DNA of 64,000 nt from Mesorhizobium sp. CU3. Its GTDB lineage: Bacteria; Pseudomonadota; Alphaproteobacteria; Rhizobiales; Rhizobiaceae. The position numbers were made by a program, and so were the translations under genes. Location of the stretch: NCBI RefSeq assembly GCF_006442965.1, contig NZ_VFWX01000001.1, positions 496,001-560,000 of the forward strand. The letters run 5' to 3'. The notes under the pieces were generated by a model that saw nothing but the letters and a program-made list of their open reading frames with translations, made no database searches and was not told the origin of the DNA. How positions within the stretch are numbered: the stretch's first letter is position 1; each line of letters opens with the position of its first letter. Of this stretch, positions 44,701 through 53,891 are shown one piece after another.

Positions 44701-45147
44701 TCAGCCGGGCTTTCGCTCGACGATGTAGATGTGGTCGGCCGCCAGCACGACCTCGTCGCGCTGGTTGAGAACTTCGAGGCGCTCGATGACGCGGCCCGAT
44801 CCCGGCCGCTTCGGATCGTCTTCCTTGGCGGCGATGGTGGTGCGCGTGCGGATCGTGTCGCCGATGAAGACCGGCTTGATGAAACGCAGCCGGTCATAGC
44901 CATAGGAGAAGGCGACCGGATTGATAACGCTCGCCGTCAGGCCGACGCCGACCGAAAACACCAGCGTGCCATGCGCGATGCGCTTGCCGAAGGGCGTCGT
45001 CTTCATGAACTCGGCGTCCATATGATGCGGGAAGAAATCGCCGGTGTGGCCGGCATGGACGACGAAATCGGTTTCGGTGATGGTGCGGCCGCTGGTAAGA
45101 CGCGACGAACCGATCTCATAGTCCTCGAAATAGGTGATCTGTTCCAT
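44701..45147 (-). CDS. MaoC-like hot-dog-fold dehydratase
   Basis: The 148-residue product is a MaoC/(R)-hydratase-type hot-dog protein: [21 protein letters not shown] carries the catalytic Asp and His, and [15 protein letters not shown] and [19 protein letters not shown] are family features. MaoC enzymes hydrate enoyl-CoA. No CoA chemistry is known in L-fucose oxidation, so its role here is unexplained. It is strongly similar, by eye, to a second MaoC protein at 61610-62161. Spacing to the neighbouring genes (8 and 18 bases) shows it is part of the operon. Confidence 0.8.
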   Translation of the reverse strand: MEQITYFEDYEIGSSRLTSGRTITETDFVVHAGHTGDFFPHHMDAEFMKTTPFGKRIAHGTLVFSVGVGLTASVINPVAFSYGYDRLRFIKPVFIGDTIRTRTTIAAKEDDPKRPGSGRVIERLEVLNQRDEVVLAADHIYIVERKPG

Positions 45148-45155
45148 GTTCCGCC

Positions 45156-46229
45156 CTACGGCTTTGCGGCGAGCGGCGTCGCCGGCGCCGCGCTCGACTT
45201 ATACGCGGCCTCGACCAGCGCCATGGTGTGCCAGGCATCCTCGACGGAGCTGACCAGCTCGGTATCCTCGCCGGCGGCGAAGCGCTGGATATTGGCCATG
45301 CGGCCGACAAAGGCATCGGGGAACCACTCGCCGGCGAGCGGCACGGCGACCCAGTCCGAGCCGCCCTTGGGATGGATTTCCAATATGTCGGGCTCGCCGC
45401 GCGGATAGTCGAGGTTGAGGCCGAGCTTGACGTAAGCCGCGCCCTCGGTGCCGCAGATGCGGAACTCGCAGGCCTGATAGCGGCGACCGAATTTGTGATC
45501 GTGATTGATCGACAGACCGCAGCGGACGGTGTCGCCATAGTCGAGGATGGCGCTGGTGCGGGTCTGCGCGACCTTGTGGTTGGGGTGGCCGAGCGTCTTG
45601 GCGTGGACGCCGAGCGGATTGCCGAGAAGCTGGCGGATCAGGTCGAGATAGTGGATCGAATGCATGGCAATCTCCACGCGCGGCGCCTTGAGCAGGAATT
45701 CCCAGAGCTGCCATGGCGTGTCGAGCGCGAGCAACGCGTCGAAGTCGACGACCTCGCCCAGCCATCCGCGGGCGATGGCGTCCTTCAGCGCCAGCATCAT
45801 CGGCGCGAAACGGAGCTGGAAATTGACCGCGGCCTTGAGCTGCTTGGCGCGGCAGATTTCGAGGATTTCGGTTGCCTCGCCGAGATAGTTGCCCATCGGC
45901 TTCTGGATCAGCGCCACCGCGCCGTCCGGCAGCACCTTCAGCACCTCGGCGTGCCGGCCTGGCGGAGTCGCCAGATCGAAGATGGCGTCCTGCACCGCCG
46001 CTGCTTCCGCGACCGAGCGGAACGCCGTCACGCCCCAAGTCTCGGCTAGTTTCTGCGCCTTGGCCTGATCCGGATCATAGAGGCCGGCAACCGGAAATCC
46101 AGCCTTCTTGTAGGCAGGGAAATGCGCGTCGCCGACGATCGAGCCGGCGCCAAAGGTAACGATCGGGCGCGGCTTCGAAGGCTTCGGCCAGGCCTGCGCC
46201 AGCGATGCCGGATCGAAGGCATCAGTCAT
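45156..46229 (-). CDS. Gfo/Idh/MocA-family oxidoreductase
   Basis: The 357-residue product has a Rossmann start ([22 protein letters not shown]) and the family's [13 protein letters not shown] segment with the catalytic-type Lys in QKP, followed by an alpha/beta domain. [15 protein letters not shown] and [15 protein letters not shown] provide further family features. It is probably an NAD(P)-dependent sugar or sugar-derivative dehydrogenase in the L-fucose operon. A role as L-fucose 1-dehydrogenase is possible but not shown. Its start overlaps the mutarotase stop by eight bases. Confidence 0.78.
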   Translation of the reverse strand: MTDAFDPASLAQAWPKPSKPRPIVTFGAGSIVGDAHFPAYKKAGFPVAGLYDPDQAKAQKLAETWGVTAFRSVAEAAAVQDAIFDLATPPGRHAEVLKVLPDGAVALIQKPMGNYLGEATEILEICRAKQLKAAVNFQLRFAPMMLALKDAIARGWLGEVVDFDALLALDTPWQLWEFLLKAPRVEIAMHSIHYLDLIRQLLGNPLGVHAKTLGHPNHKVAQTRTSAILDYGDTVRCGLSINHDHKFGRRYQACEFRICGTEGAAYVKLGLNLDYPRGEPDILEIHPKGGSDWVAVPLAGEWFPDAFVGRMANIQRFAAGEDTELVSSVEDAWHTMALVEAAYKSSAAPATPLAAKP

Positions 46230-46551
46230 GGTGGAAGACCTCGTCCATCGACGCCCACCACTCGCCTTGCTTGCGGGTCTCCAGCGGCTCCTGGCAGGGC
46301 ATGCAGACCGACCACCATTCCTGAGTCTTCGGGTCGGCCGCCATCTTGGCCATGTCGGCGGCGTAGTCGCTGCCGTGATACTCGAAATAGGAGAACAGGA
46401 GGTTTTCCGGGCGCTTCAGGTAGATCGAATAATTCTTGATATTGCAGGCCGAGATCATGGTGAGCACGTCCGGCCAGACGGCGGCATGCAGGCGGACATA
46501 TTCCTCGACCTTCTCGGGCTTCAATCCGAGCACCATGCCCATACGCTGCAT
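46222..46551 (-). CDS. L-rhamnose mutarotase (RhaM)-family protein
   Basis: The 109-residue product fits the RhaM family: Tyr18, His22 and Tyr41 fall at the positions recalled for the active-site residues of E. coli RhaM, and the paired Trp near residue 80 is present. RhaM interconverts anomers of 6-deoxy sugars. In this operon the substrate is more likely L-fucose, which differs little near the anomeric centre. ATG 46551 has GGAGAGG upstream and gives the family length. It overlaps the oxidoreductase gene downstream. Confidence 0.83.
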   Translation of the reverse strand: MQRMGMVLGLKPEKVEEYVRLHAAVWPDVLTMISACNIKNYSIYLKRPENLLFSYFEYHGSDYAADMAKMAADPKTQEWWSVCMPCQEPLETRKQGEWWASMDEVFHHD

Positions 46552-46562
46552 TTCCGCCTCTC

Positions 46563-47675
46563 CTATCCCGTTATCGCCGTGGTAAATTCGGCGATGCTTC
46601 TGGCCTTCACGGCGTCCCAATCCCAATCGATGCCGATGCCCGGCTCGCTTGGGGCGATCGCATGGCCGTCCTCGATGCGCATCTTCTTACCCGTCAGATC
46701 GTCGAGTTGGGGAATATATTCGACATACTTGCCGTTCTGGATGGCGCAGGTGAGGCTGACATGCAGTTCCATCAGGAAATGCGGGCAGACCGGCATGTCG
46801 AAGGCCTCGGCCGCATGCGCCACTTTCAACCAGGGGGTGATGCCGCCGATGCGGCCGACATCGACCTGGACGATGTTGCAGCCGCCTTTTTGCATGTATT
46901 CTCGGAAATGCCGGATCGAATAGAGCGACTCGCCGATGGCGATCGGCGTCGCGGTCGAGTTCGACAGCCGCACATGGCCGTCGATGTCGTCGGCGGGCAG
47001 TGGCTCCTCGATCCAGGCGAGGTCGAGCTCGCGCAGCCGCTCGGCGCGGCGGACTGCCTCGTCGACGGAAAAGCCCTGGTTGCAGTCGGTCATGATCTCA
47101 TAGTCGTCGCCGACCGCCTTGCGCACCGCCGATAGGCGAGCGACGTCTTCCGAGCCATGCGGCTTGCCAATCTTCACCTTCGAGCCCGTGAAACCCTTCG
47201 CCTTGGCGGCTAAAGCGTCATCGACAAGCGCTGCCGTCTCGATATGCAGCCAGCCGCCCTCGGTGGTGTAGAGCGGGCAGCGGTCCTTGGCACCGCCGGC
47301 GAGCTTCCAGAGCGGCAGGTTCTGCTTCCGCGCCCGCAGGTCCCAAAGTGCTGTGTCGATCGCGGCCAGCGCGATCGCGGTGATGGCGCCGATGGTGGTG
47401 GCGTGGGTGGCGAATTCGAGATCGTGCCAGATCGCCTCGATCTGGTCGGCGTCGCGGCCGATCAGGCGCGGCGCGAGATGGTCGGCGAGAAGCCGCATCA
47501 CCGAGGAGCCGCCGGTGCCGATCGTGTAGCTGTAGCCTGTGCCCGTCGCGCCGTCGGCATCGGTGATGGTGACGATCGGCGTCTCCTGGCTGACGAAACT
47601 CTGGATAGCGTCGGTGCGCTTCACCTTCGGCACCAGATCGACCATGCGCAGTTCGATTTTTTCGATCTTGGCCAT
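46563..47675 (-). CDS. Enolase-superfamily dehydratase (mandelate racemase subgroup)
   Basis: The 370-residue product has the mandelate-racemase-type active site: Lys166 and Lys168 (SKVKIG), metal ligands Asp197 (TDCNQG), Glu223 (WIEEPL) and Glu249 (IGESLY), and His299 (VCPHFLMELH). Such enzymes dehydrate or epimerise sugar acids. It is a second enolase in the operon beside L-fuconate dehydratase and does not closely match any acid-sugar dehydratase I can name with confidence. It starts one base upstream of the ATPase stop region and lies 11 bases from the mutarotase start. Confidence 0.8.
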   Translation of the reverse strand: MAKIEKIELRMVDLVPKVKRTDAIQSFVSQETPIVTITDADGATGTGYSYTIGTGGSSVMRLLADHLAPRLIGRDADQIEAIWHDLEFATHATTIGAITAIALAAIDTALWDLRARKQNLPLWKLAGGAKDRCPLYTTEGGWLHIETAALVDDALAAKAKGFTGSKVKIGKPHGSEDVARLSAVRKAVGDDYEIMTDCNQGFSVDEAVRRAERLRELDLAWIEEPLPADDIDGHVRLSNSTATPIAIGESLYSIRHFREYMQKGGCNIVQVDVGRIGGITPWLKVAHAAEAFDMPVCPHFLMELHVSLTCAIQNGKYVEYIPQLDDLTGKKMRIEDGHAIAPSEPGIGIDWDWDAVKARSIAEFTTAITG

Positions 47676-47676
47676 G

Positions 47677-48774
47677 TCAGTTCCTCAACGACTTGCCGGT
47701 TTCAGCGGAAAACAGATGGGCGCGGGAAAGATCGAAGCTCATGCCGATCCTGTCGCCGGCCTTCAGCGGCTTCGGGTTGAGCATGCGCGACACCCAGTCG
47801 GTGCCGTTGAACTCGGCGAAGACCAAGGTCTCGTTGCCGAGCGGCTCGGTGATGCTGACCGGCAATTCGACGCGGTGGACTTCCGTTTCACCGCCAGAGC
47901 TCAGGCCATGGCCGGTGGGATAGAAATCGTCCGGGCGGATGCCGAACACGACCTTGTCGCCGGTTGATGTCCTCGACTTGAACTGTCCGGGCAGCGGCAG
48001 GCTGTCGCCGGCGCTGAAGACCAGCCTGCCGTCGCTCACCGTCGCCTCGTGCAAATTCATCGGCGGCGAGCCGATGAAGCCGGCGACGAAGCGGGTGGCG
48101 GGGCGGCTGAACACCTCGTCCGGCGTGCCGACCTGCTCGATATAGCCTGAGCGCATGATGACGATGCGGTCGGCAAGCGTCATCGCCTCGACCTGGTCGT
48201 GGGTGACGTAGATGACCGTCGACTTCACCTTGGCGTGCAGCTTCTTGATCTCGGTGCGCATCTGCGTGCGGAGCTTGGCGTCGAGGTTGGAGAGCGGCTC
48301 ATCGAACAGGAAGACATCGGGATCGCGCACGATGGCGCGGCCCATGGCGACGCGCTGGCGCTGGCCGCCGGAAAGCTGCGAGGGCCGGCGTTCGAGCAAT
48401 TCGTCAAGGCCGAGGATGGCGGAGGCTTCGGCAACGCGCCGGTCCATCTCGTCCTTGGTGGCGCCCGCGATCTTCAGCGAGAAGCCGAGGTTTTCGCGCA
48501 CCGTCATATGCGGATAGAGCGCGTAGGACTGGAACACCATCGAGATGTTGCGCGAGCGCGGCGGCAGGTCGTTGACCTTGCGGCCGCCGATGTCGATCTC
48601 GCCGCCGCTGATGTCTTCCAGCCCCGCGATCATGCGTAAGGTCGTCGACTTGCCGCAGCCCGAAGGGCCGACCAGCGCGATGAACTCGCGGTCGGCGATC
48701 TCCAGATCGATGCCGTGCACGATCTCCATGTTGCCGTAGCGCTTGGTGAGGTTTTTCAGCGAAACCGTTGCCAT
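47677..48774 (-). CDS. CUT1-family sugar ABC transporter ATPase (MalK/UgpC-like)
   Basis: The 365-residue product has Walker A GPSGCGKST at 36-44, signature LSGGQRQRVA, Walker B VFLFDEPLSNLD and a C-terminal TOBE domain. It energises the importer whose other subunits are encoded just upstream. It begins four bases after the second permease stop and is followed by one base and the enolase gene, so all are on one transcript. Context indicates L-fucose or a fucoside as cargo. Confidence 0.9.
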   Translation of the reverse strand: MATVSLKNLTKRYGNMEIVHGIDLEIADREFIALVGPSGCGKSTTLRMIAGLEDISGGEIDIGGRKVNDLPPRSRNISMVFQSYALYPHMTVRENLGFSLKIAGATKDEMDRRVAEASAILGLDELLERRPSQLSGGQRQRVAMGRAIVRDPDVFLFDEPLSNLDAKLRTQMRTEIKKLHAKVKSTVIYVTHDQVEAMTLADRIVIMRSGYIEQVGTPDEVFSRPATRFVAGFIGSPPMNLHEATVSDGRLVFSAGDSLPLPGQFKSRTSTGDKVVFGIRPDDFYPTGHGLSSGGETEVHRVELPVSITEPLGNETLVFAEFNGTDWVSRMLNPKPLKAGDRIGMSFDLSRAHLFSAETGKSLRN

Positions 48775-48778
48775 GAAG

Positions 48779-49645
48779 TCAACCTTTCACCGCGCCGGAG
48801 GTGAGACCACCGACGAGGTGTTTCTGGACGATGTAGGTGAGGGTCAGCGCCGGGATGATCATCACCACGGCCAGCGCGCACATGCCGCGCCAGTCGATGG
48901 TGAACTCGGCCGTGTAGTCGAGCAGGCCGACCGGCAGCGTCTTGGAGTTGACGGAACGGGTGAGCTGCGAGGCCAGCGCGAACTCGTTCCAGCAGGTGAG
49001 GAAAGCGAAGATCGCGGCCGAGGCGATGCCGGGACGCGCCAGCGGGAACTCGACCTGCCAGAAGGCCTGCCAGCGCGTGCAGCCGTCGATCTGGGCGGCT
49101 TCGGCAAGGTCCTTCGGCACCTGGCGGAAGAAGCCGTCGATCAGCCAGATGGTGAAGGGCACGTTAAGCGCTACATAGGCGAGGATCATGCCGATATGGG
49201 TGTCGATGATGCCGAGGCGCACATAGAGGAAGAACAAGGGCAGCGAGAGCGCGATGCCGGGCACGGTGCGGGTCAGCATCAGGCCGAGGAACATTCCCGA
49301 CTTGCCGCGAAAGCGGTAGCGCGCGAAGGCGTAGCCGCCGGCCATGCCGATGGCCACCGCGATCACCGTCGAGGTGACCGAGATGATCAGCGAATTGCGG
49401 AAATAATCGAGCACCGGGATGCCGCCCTTGCCGATGCCGCTGAACATGGCGATGTAGGCATCGAGCGACACCTCCTGCGGGATCCAAACCGGCGGCTTGG
49501 CCATGATCTCGACCGTCGGCCTGAGCGACGACAGCACGATCCAGATGCCCGGCAGGCAGATGACCAGCATGGCCAGGAACAGGCCGACGCTGTGCGCGAC
49601 GGTCAGCGCGCGGCGGGTGAGGCGGGCGGAGGCGTTCTCGTCCAT
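48779..49645 (-). CDS. CUT1-family ABC transporter permease (MalG-like)
   Basis: The 288-residue protein has six membrane segments (first near VAHSVGLFLAMLVICLPGIW) and the EAA loop AEAAQIDGCTRWQAFWQVEF, ending in GAVKG like other MalG-type subunits. ATG 49645 has GGAG eight bases upstream; a GTG at 49651 overlaps the first permease stop but lies too close to that site. Confidence 0.87.
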   Translation of the reverse strand: MDENASARLTRRALTVAHSVGLFLAMLVICLPGIWIVLSSLRPTVEIMAKPPVWIPQEVSLDAYIAMFSGIGKGGIPVLDYFRNSLIISVTSTVIAVAIGMAGGYAFARYRFRGKSGMFLGLMLTRTVPGIALSLPLFFLYVRLGIIDTHIGMILAYVALNVPFTIWLIDGFFRQVPKDLAEAAQIDGCTRWQAFWQVEFPLARPGIASAAIFAFLTCWNEFALASQLTRSVNSKTLPVGLLDYTAEFTIDWRGMCALAVVMIIPALTLTYIVQKHLVGGLTSGAVKG

Positions 49646-49647
49646 CC

Positions 49648-50544
49648 TCACCACTCCGCGCCGATCTGCGCGCGCGCCGCGGCGAGCTTGTTGTAGAAAT
49701 AGACGGTAAAGGCGATCGACAGCAGGATCGAGAAATAGGCCATGGCGTTGGCCAGGCCCATGCGGGCATCGCTGTAGGCGGTGCGGCCGACCAGCGTCCA
49801 CAACAGCTCGGTGCGGCCGGCCGGGCCGCCATCGGTCATGATCTTGACGATGTCATAGGCGCGCGCGACGTCGAGCGAGCGGATCGTCATGGCGATGTAG
49901 GCGAAGGGCATGACGAAGGGCCATGTGACATAGCGAAAAGTTTGCCAGGGCGTGCAGCCGTCGACCCGCGCCGCCTCGATCGGCTCCTTGGGCATAGCGA
50001 GCAGGCCAGCCAGGATCAGGATGGCGAAGATCGAGGTCGACGACCAGATCTCGGCGATGGCGATGGCGATGAAGGCGAGATGGCCTTCGATCAGCCACGG
50101 AATGGCGTCCTGCGTGATGCCCAGCGACTGCAGCGCGTTGTTCACCAGGCCGATATTGTCGTTGAACATGAATTTGAACTGGAAGCCGACCAGGATCGGC
50201 GAGAACATCATCGGGAACATCATCAGCGTGCGCAGGATGCGCTGGCCGCGCGTCGCTTTCTCGACCAGCATCGCCAGACCCAAGCCAAGCAGCATTTCGA
50301 GATTGAGCGCGATGGTAAGCAGCAGAACAGTGCGGCCGAAGGCCCACCAGAAATCGGCATTGGACAGGATCGACAGATAGTTCCTGAAGCCGACGAAGAC
50401 GTAGAACGTCTCCGGCCGCGTCAGCCGGAAGGGCGTGAAACTGGAATAAAGCGACAGGATCAGCGGCAGCACCACGACAGCCGCCAGCACGACGATGGCC
50501 GGAAGCAGCAGCAGGAACGGCGCGGATGGCTTGAAGCCCTTCAT
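49648..50544 (-). CDS. CUT1-family ABC transporter permease (MalF-like)
   Basis: The 298-residue protein begins with a membrane segment (FLLLLPAIVVLAAVVVLPLI) and has the EAA loop IEAARVDGCTPWQTFRYVTW. It pairs with the MalG-like subunit encoded next. A 139-base gap with a strong hairpin separates it from the binding-protein gene upstream. Confidence 0.87.
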   Translation of the reverse strand: MKGFKPSAPFLLLLPAIVVLAAVVVLPLILSLYSSFTPFRLTRPETFYVFVGFRNYLSILSNADFWWAFGRTVLLLTIALNLEMLLGLGLAMLVEKATRGQRILRTLMMFPMMFSPILVGFQFKFMFNDNIGLVNNALQSLGITQDAIPWLIEGHLAFIAIAIAEIWSSTSIFAILILAGLLAMPKEPIEAARVDGCTPWQTFRYVTWPFVMPFAYIAMTIRSLDVARAYDIVKIMTDGGPAGRTELLWTLVGRTAYSDARMGLANAMAYFSILLSIAFTVYFYNKLAAARAQIGAEW

Positions 50545-50639
50545 CGGGATCCTGTGAGGTTTTGCATTCGAGTTCGGGCCGCTCGCTCACGCAGCCCAGC
50601 CCGGAACGGAAGCCCGGTCCGCGCCAGCGAGGCGCGATC

Positions 50640-50666
50640 GCCTCCCCCATTCACGATGGGGGAGGC
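50640..50666 (-). terminator. Hairpin downstream of the fucose-operon binding-protein gene
   Basis: GCCTCCCCCAT and ATGGGGGAGGC form a perfect 11-bp stem with loop TCACG, 17 bases after the binding-protein stop and before the permease start. No U-run follows on the minus strand. Confidence 0.6.
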
Positions 50667-50683
50667 AGGCTTGGGAGCGCCGG

Positions 50684-52000
50684 TTAGAGCTTGCCGGCGT
50701 CCTGGAGGATCTGCGTCGCCTTGGCGGCGGCGTCATCGAGCGCCTGCTTCGAGGTCTTGTCGCCGAGGATCGCCGATTGCAGCTCGGGATAGACGGCGTT
50801 CGAGATCTCGATCCACTCAGGCGTCTGCGGCACGGCGAAGGCGTGCTTGGCTTCCTCCTGGAAGGCAGCGAGAACCTCCTTCTTGTACGGGTCGTTCTCG
50901 GCCTGCTTCAGGTCCCAGTCCCAGACGGCGGTGCGGGTCGGCAGCGGGCCGGCGGCGGCTTCGAGCTTCTGGCTGTCCTCGTTGGTCAGCCACCAGACGA
51001 GCGAAGCGGCGGCCTCCTTGTTCGGGCAGTTCTCGGTGACCGAGAAGCCGTGGAAACCGGACCAGCCGGTGCGCTTGCCCGACGAACCCTTGGGCGCGAC
51101 CTTGACACCGACATTGCCGGCGACCTTCGACGATTTCGGATCGTTGAAGAACCCGGCCCAGCCCGGCCAATCGAGGTTGATCGCCACGGTGCCCGAGGCA
51201 AAGCCCTGGCCGAGATCGTCCCACAGATAGTTGGTGGTGCCGGCCGGTACGGCCTTGGCCTTGTAGAGGTTGACGAACCAGTCGAGCGCCCGGATGCCGG
51301 CCTCGGAATTGAAGACGGGCTTGCCGTCCTTGTCGAGATATTCGCCGCCCTCGGCGACCACCATCTCATAGAAGCGGCCGTTGATCGCCTCTTCTTTGCC
51401 GGCGAACTGGGTGCCGTAGAAATTCGGCGGATTGGCGAAGAACTCGGCCTGGTCGGTGACTTCCTTCCAGGTGTCCGGCGGGGCAAGGTCGTAGCCGTAT
51501 TTGGCCTTGAACTTGGTCTTGTTGTCCGCGTTCTCGTAGAGGCTCTTCTGGTAGTAGAGCGCCGAGACGTCGAACTGCGCGCGCGGCAGCATTTCCAGCT
51601 TGCCGTCGATGGTTGCGGCCTTGATGGTCGACGGCACGAAGGCGTCGATCTCTTCCTTCGGCAGCAATTTGCTGAGGTCGGTGTAGAGGCCGGTGTATTG
51701 TGGCGCGAAGGACGAATGGTTCCAGCCGACGCACCAATTGGTGCTGCCCGAGGCGATGTCGGACTTGAGCTCCTTGTCGATATCGAAGCCGTTCTTCTTG
51801 GTCAGGATGTTGACCTTGGCGCCGGTCGCTTTCTCCCATTCTGGAATGCGCTCGTAGAGCTTCTCATATTGCTGGCCGCCGATCAGCTTCACGTCGATCG
51901 TCACGCCCGGAAATTTGCCGGGCAGATCGGCCGAAAACGCCGTGCCGCTCATGAGCAGGCCGGCCAAGCCCGCGGAAATGCCACTAAGCAGTCTCGTCAT
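50684..52000 (-). CDS. CUT1-family periplasmic solute-binding protein (L-fucose operon)
   Basis: The 438-residue product has a signal peptide (residues 1-24, ending AFSA) and the family 1 solute-binding fold: EKLYERIPEWEKATGAKV, INLDWPGWAGFF, and a GWSGFHGFSVTENCPNKEAA segment seen in sugar-binding members. It captures the sugar for the CUT1 permease. The ATG at 52000 follows GGGAGGAG. It is the first gene of the ten-gene operon and faces the IclR regulator gene. Confidence 0.87.
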   Translation of the reverse strand: MTRLLSGISAGLAGLLMSGTAFSADLPGKFPGVTIDVKLIGGQQYEKLYERIPEWEKATGAKVNILTKKNGFDIDKELKSDIASGSTNWCVGWNHSSFAPQYTGLYTDLSKLLPKEEIDAFVPSTIKAATIDGKLEMLPRAQFDVSALYYQKSLYENADNKTKFKAKYGYDLAPPDTWKEVTDQAEFFANPPNFYGTQFAGKEEAINGRFYEMVVAEGGEYLDKDGKPVFNSEAGIRALDWFVNLYKAKAVPAGTTNYLWDDLGQGFASGTVAINLDWPGWAGFFNDPKSSKVAGNVGVKVAPKGSSGKRTGWSGFHGFSVTENCPNKEAAASLVWWLTNEDSQKLEAAAGPLPTRTAVWDWDLKQAENDPYKKEVLAAFQEEAKHAFAVPQTPEWIEISNAVYPELQSAILGDKTSKQALDDAAAKATQILQDAGKL

Positions 52001-52062
52001 GTTCTCCTCCCAACGGCTCACGGCGACGGCCGGCCGGATGCGCAGCCGATCGCCTAAGCTTC

Positions 52063-52081
52063 ATTCATATGCAAATAGCAT
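52063..52081. promoter_or_regulatory. Operator candidate 1 in the IclR/fucose-operon intergenic region
   Basis: ATTCATATGCAAATAGCAT contains ATGC and GCAT in inverted order with five bases between. It lies about 65 bases upstream of the binding-protein start and shares the ATGCA core with the second site. Confidence 0.35.
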
Positions 52082-52129
52082 TTTCATTCCCGGGTCAAGG
52101 CGATTGTGCTTCCCGCGGAACGGAGTTCA

Positions 52130-52141
52130 TGCATATATGCA
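52130..52141. promoter_or_regulatory. Operator candidate 2 in the IclR/fucose-operon intergenic region
   Basis: TGCATATATGCA is a perfect 12-base palindrome 25 bases before the IclR start, consistent with autoregulation. Confidence 0.4.
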
Positions 52142-52165
52142 GATCGAAATTCACTGGAGGGGTTA

Positions 52166-52954
52166 GTGACAGAGGAAGAAGACGGCGATCGCTACCGCGC
52201 GCCGGCGCTGGACAAGGGGCTGGACATTCTCGAATTGCTGTCCGGCGTCGACGGCGGACTGACGCAGGCCGAGATCGCCAAGCGGCTCGACCGCAGCCCG
52301 AACGAGTTCTACCGCATGCTCGACCGCCTGGTGCGGCGCGGCTACGTCACCAAGATCGACGGCGACCGCTACTCGCTGACGCTCAAGCTGTTCGGGCTGG
52401 CGCAATTGCACGCGCCCGTGCGCCGGCTCGTCTCCTACGCGACGCCGATCATGCGCGAACTGGCCGAGACCTCATGGCAAGCCAATCAACTGGTCGTGTT
52501 CGACCGGGGCGCCGCCGTGGTTATCGCCCAGCAGGAGGCGCCGCGCTACTGGGGCATCTCGATCCGCGTCGGCTCGCATATCAGCCTGTTCGACACCGGC
52601 TCCGGCCATGTGCTGCTCGCCTTCCGCTCGCCGGAAGAGCGCAAGATGATGATCGCCGAGCATCTGCAGAGCACGGAAGAGCTCAATCTGACGCCGGAAT
52701 TCTTCGCCCGCCTCGACCAAGTTAGAGATCGCGGCTACGAGATGATGGCCTCGCTGCAGACGGCCGGGGTCTACAATCTTTCGACGCCGGTATTGGGGCC
52801 CGACGGCAGGGCCATCGCCGCGCTCACCATCCCCTATATCACGCTGGTCAATGCGCCCACGGCGCCGGATATCACACTGACGATTCGGCATCTGCAAAGC
52901 GCCGCGGCGAGGCTCTCGCAGCTCGCCGGGTCGGATGTGCCGCAATCGTCGTAA
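52166..52954 (+). CDS. IclR-family transcriptional regulator
   Basis: The 262-residue product has an N-terminal IclR winged helix (LDKGLDILELLSG, TQAEIAKRLDRSPNEFYRML) and a C-terminal effector domain (RYWGISIRVGSHISLFDTGSG, ALTIPYITLVNAP). The GTG at 52166 has GGAGGGG at good spacing, so a longer upstream frame through the operator is rejected. It is divergent from the L-fucose operon and followed by the lactonase gene, so it probably controls both in response to a pathway intermediate. Confidence 0.85.
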   Translation: MTEEEDGDRYRAPALDKGLDILELLSGVDGGLTQAEIAKRLDRSPNEFYRMLDRLVRRGYVTKIDGDRYSLTLKLFGLAQLHAPVRRLVSYATPIMRELAETSWQANQLVVFDRGAAVVIAQQEAPRYWGISIRVGSHISLFDTGSGHVLLAFRSPEERKMMIAEHLQSTEELNLTPEFFARLDQVRDRGYEMMASLQTAGVYNLSTPVLGPDGRAIAALTIPYITLVNAPTAPDITLTIRHLQSAAARLSQLAGSDVPQSS

Positions 52955-53018
52955 TTTCTTATTTGAATAATGGATTTTTAGGCGAGATAGTGCGGACGGC
53001 TACTGAGGAGACGCCGCC

Positions 53019-53858
53019 ATGATCATCGACACCCATCTGCACCTCATCGACCAGGCCGCGTTGCGCTATCCGTGGCTGGCCGGCGTGCCGGCGTTGAACC
53101 GCGATTTCTCCTACGAGGAATACGCCGCCGACGCGCTGCGCTCCGGCATCGAGGCCGTTCTGCATATGGAGGTCGATGTCGACGCCGCCGACATCGCCGC
53201 CGAGACCGCCTATGTAAAGTCGCTGGCCGGCAAGGCGGGCAGCCTGCTCAAGGGCGCGATCGCGTCCTGCCGGCCGGAAGAGGCAGGTTTCGAGGCCTAT
53301 CTGGAGACGATCAAGGCCGAGCCGTTCGTCAAGGGTTTCAGGCGCGTGCTGCACGTGGTGCCCGACGATCTCTCGGAAGGCGCGCTGTTTCGCCAGAACA
53401 TCAAGCGGCTGGCCGGCACCGGGCTGACCTTCGACCTGGTCGTGCTGCCGCACCAGATCCCGAAGGCCATCGCGCTGGCCGACCTCGCGCCGGACGTGCA
53501 GTTCGTCCTCGACCATTGCGGCGTACCCGACATCAAGGCCAATGCCGAGCATCCCTGGCGCGAGCATATGGAAGCCATCGCCAGACGGCCGAACATCACG
53601 GCCAAGATTTCCGGCGTCGTCGCCTATGCCGATCCGGCGACGTGGACGGTGGAGACGCTCAGGCCCTATGTCGAACACACGATCCGCTGCTTCGGCTGGG
53701 ACCGGGTGATCTGGGGCAGCGACTGGCCGGTCTGCACGCTGGGGGGCGGGCTGACGACCTGGATCGCCGCCACCCATGCGCTGCTCGCCGGCGCGAGCGA
53801 GTCGGAGAGGACGCGGCTGCTCTCGGGCAACGCGCGCCGGCTCTGGCGGCTTGACTAG
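53019..53858 (+). CDS. Amidohydrolase-family L-fuconolactonase candidate
   Basis: The 279-residue product belongs to the COG3618 amidohydrolase group of sugar lactonases: DTHLHLID with His6 and His8, VLDHCGVPDI, and the terminal VIWGSDWPVC with the catalytic Asp. COG3618 enzymes hydrolyse L-fucono-1,5-lactone and similar 6-deoxy lactones. In this context it links an L-fucose dehydrogenase to L-fuconate dehydratase. It lies 64 bases after the IclR stop, behind an AT-rich segment with TTATT and AATAA in inverted order that may be its own promoter. Confidence 0.83.
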   Translation: MIIDTHLHLIDQAALRYPWLAGVPALNRDFSYEEYAADALRSGIEAVLHMEVDVDAADIAAETAYVKSLAGKAGSLLKGAIASCRPEEAGFEAYLETIKAEPFVKGFRRVLHVVPDDLSEGALFRQNIKRLAGTGLTFDLVVLPHQIPKAIALADLAPDVQFVLDHCGVPDIKANAEHPWREHMEAIARRPNITAKISGVVAYADPATWTVETLRPYVEHTIRCFGWDRVIWGSDWPVCTLGGGLTTWIAATHALLAGASESERTRLLSGNARRLWRLD

Positions 53859-53891
53859 GTTGTAAAGAAACTCGCCTGCAAACTAGTCGCT

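Noticed and set aside
42820..45408. An 862-codon open frame opposite the L-fucose operon
   Set aside because: It covers four convincing genes on the other strand and shows only antisense composition.
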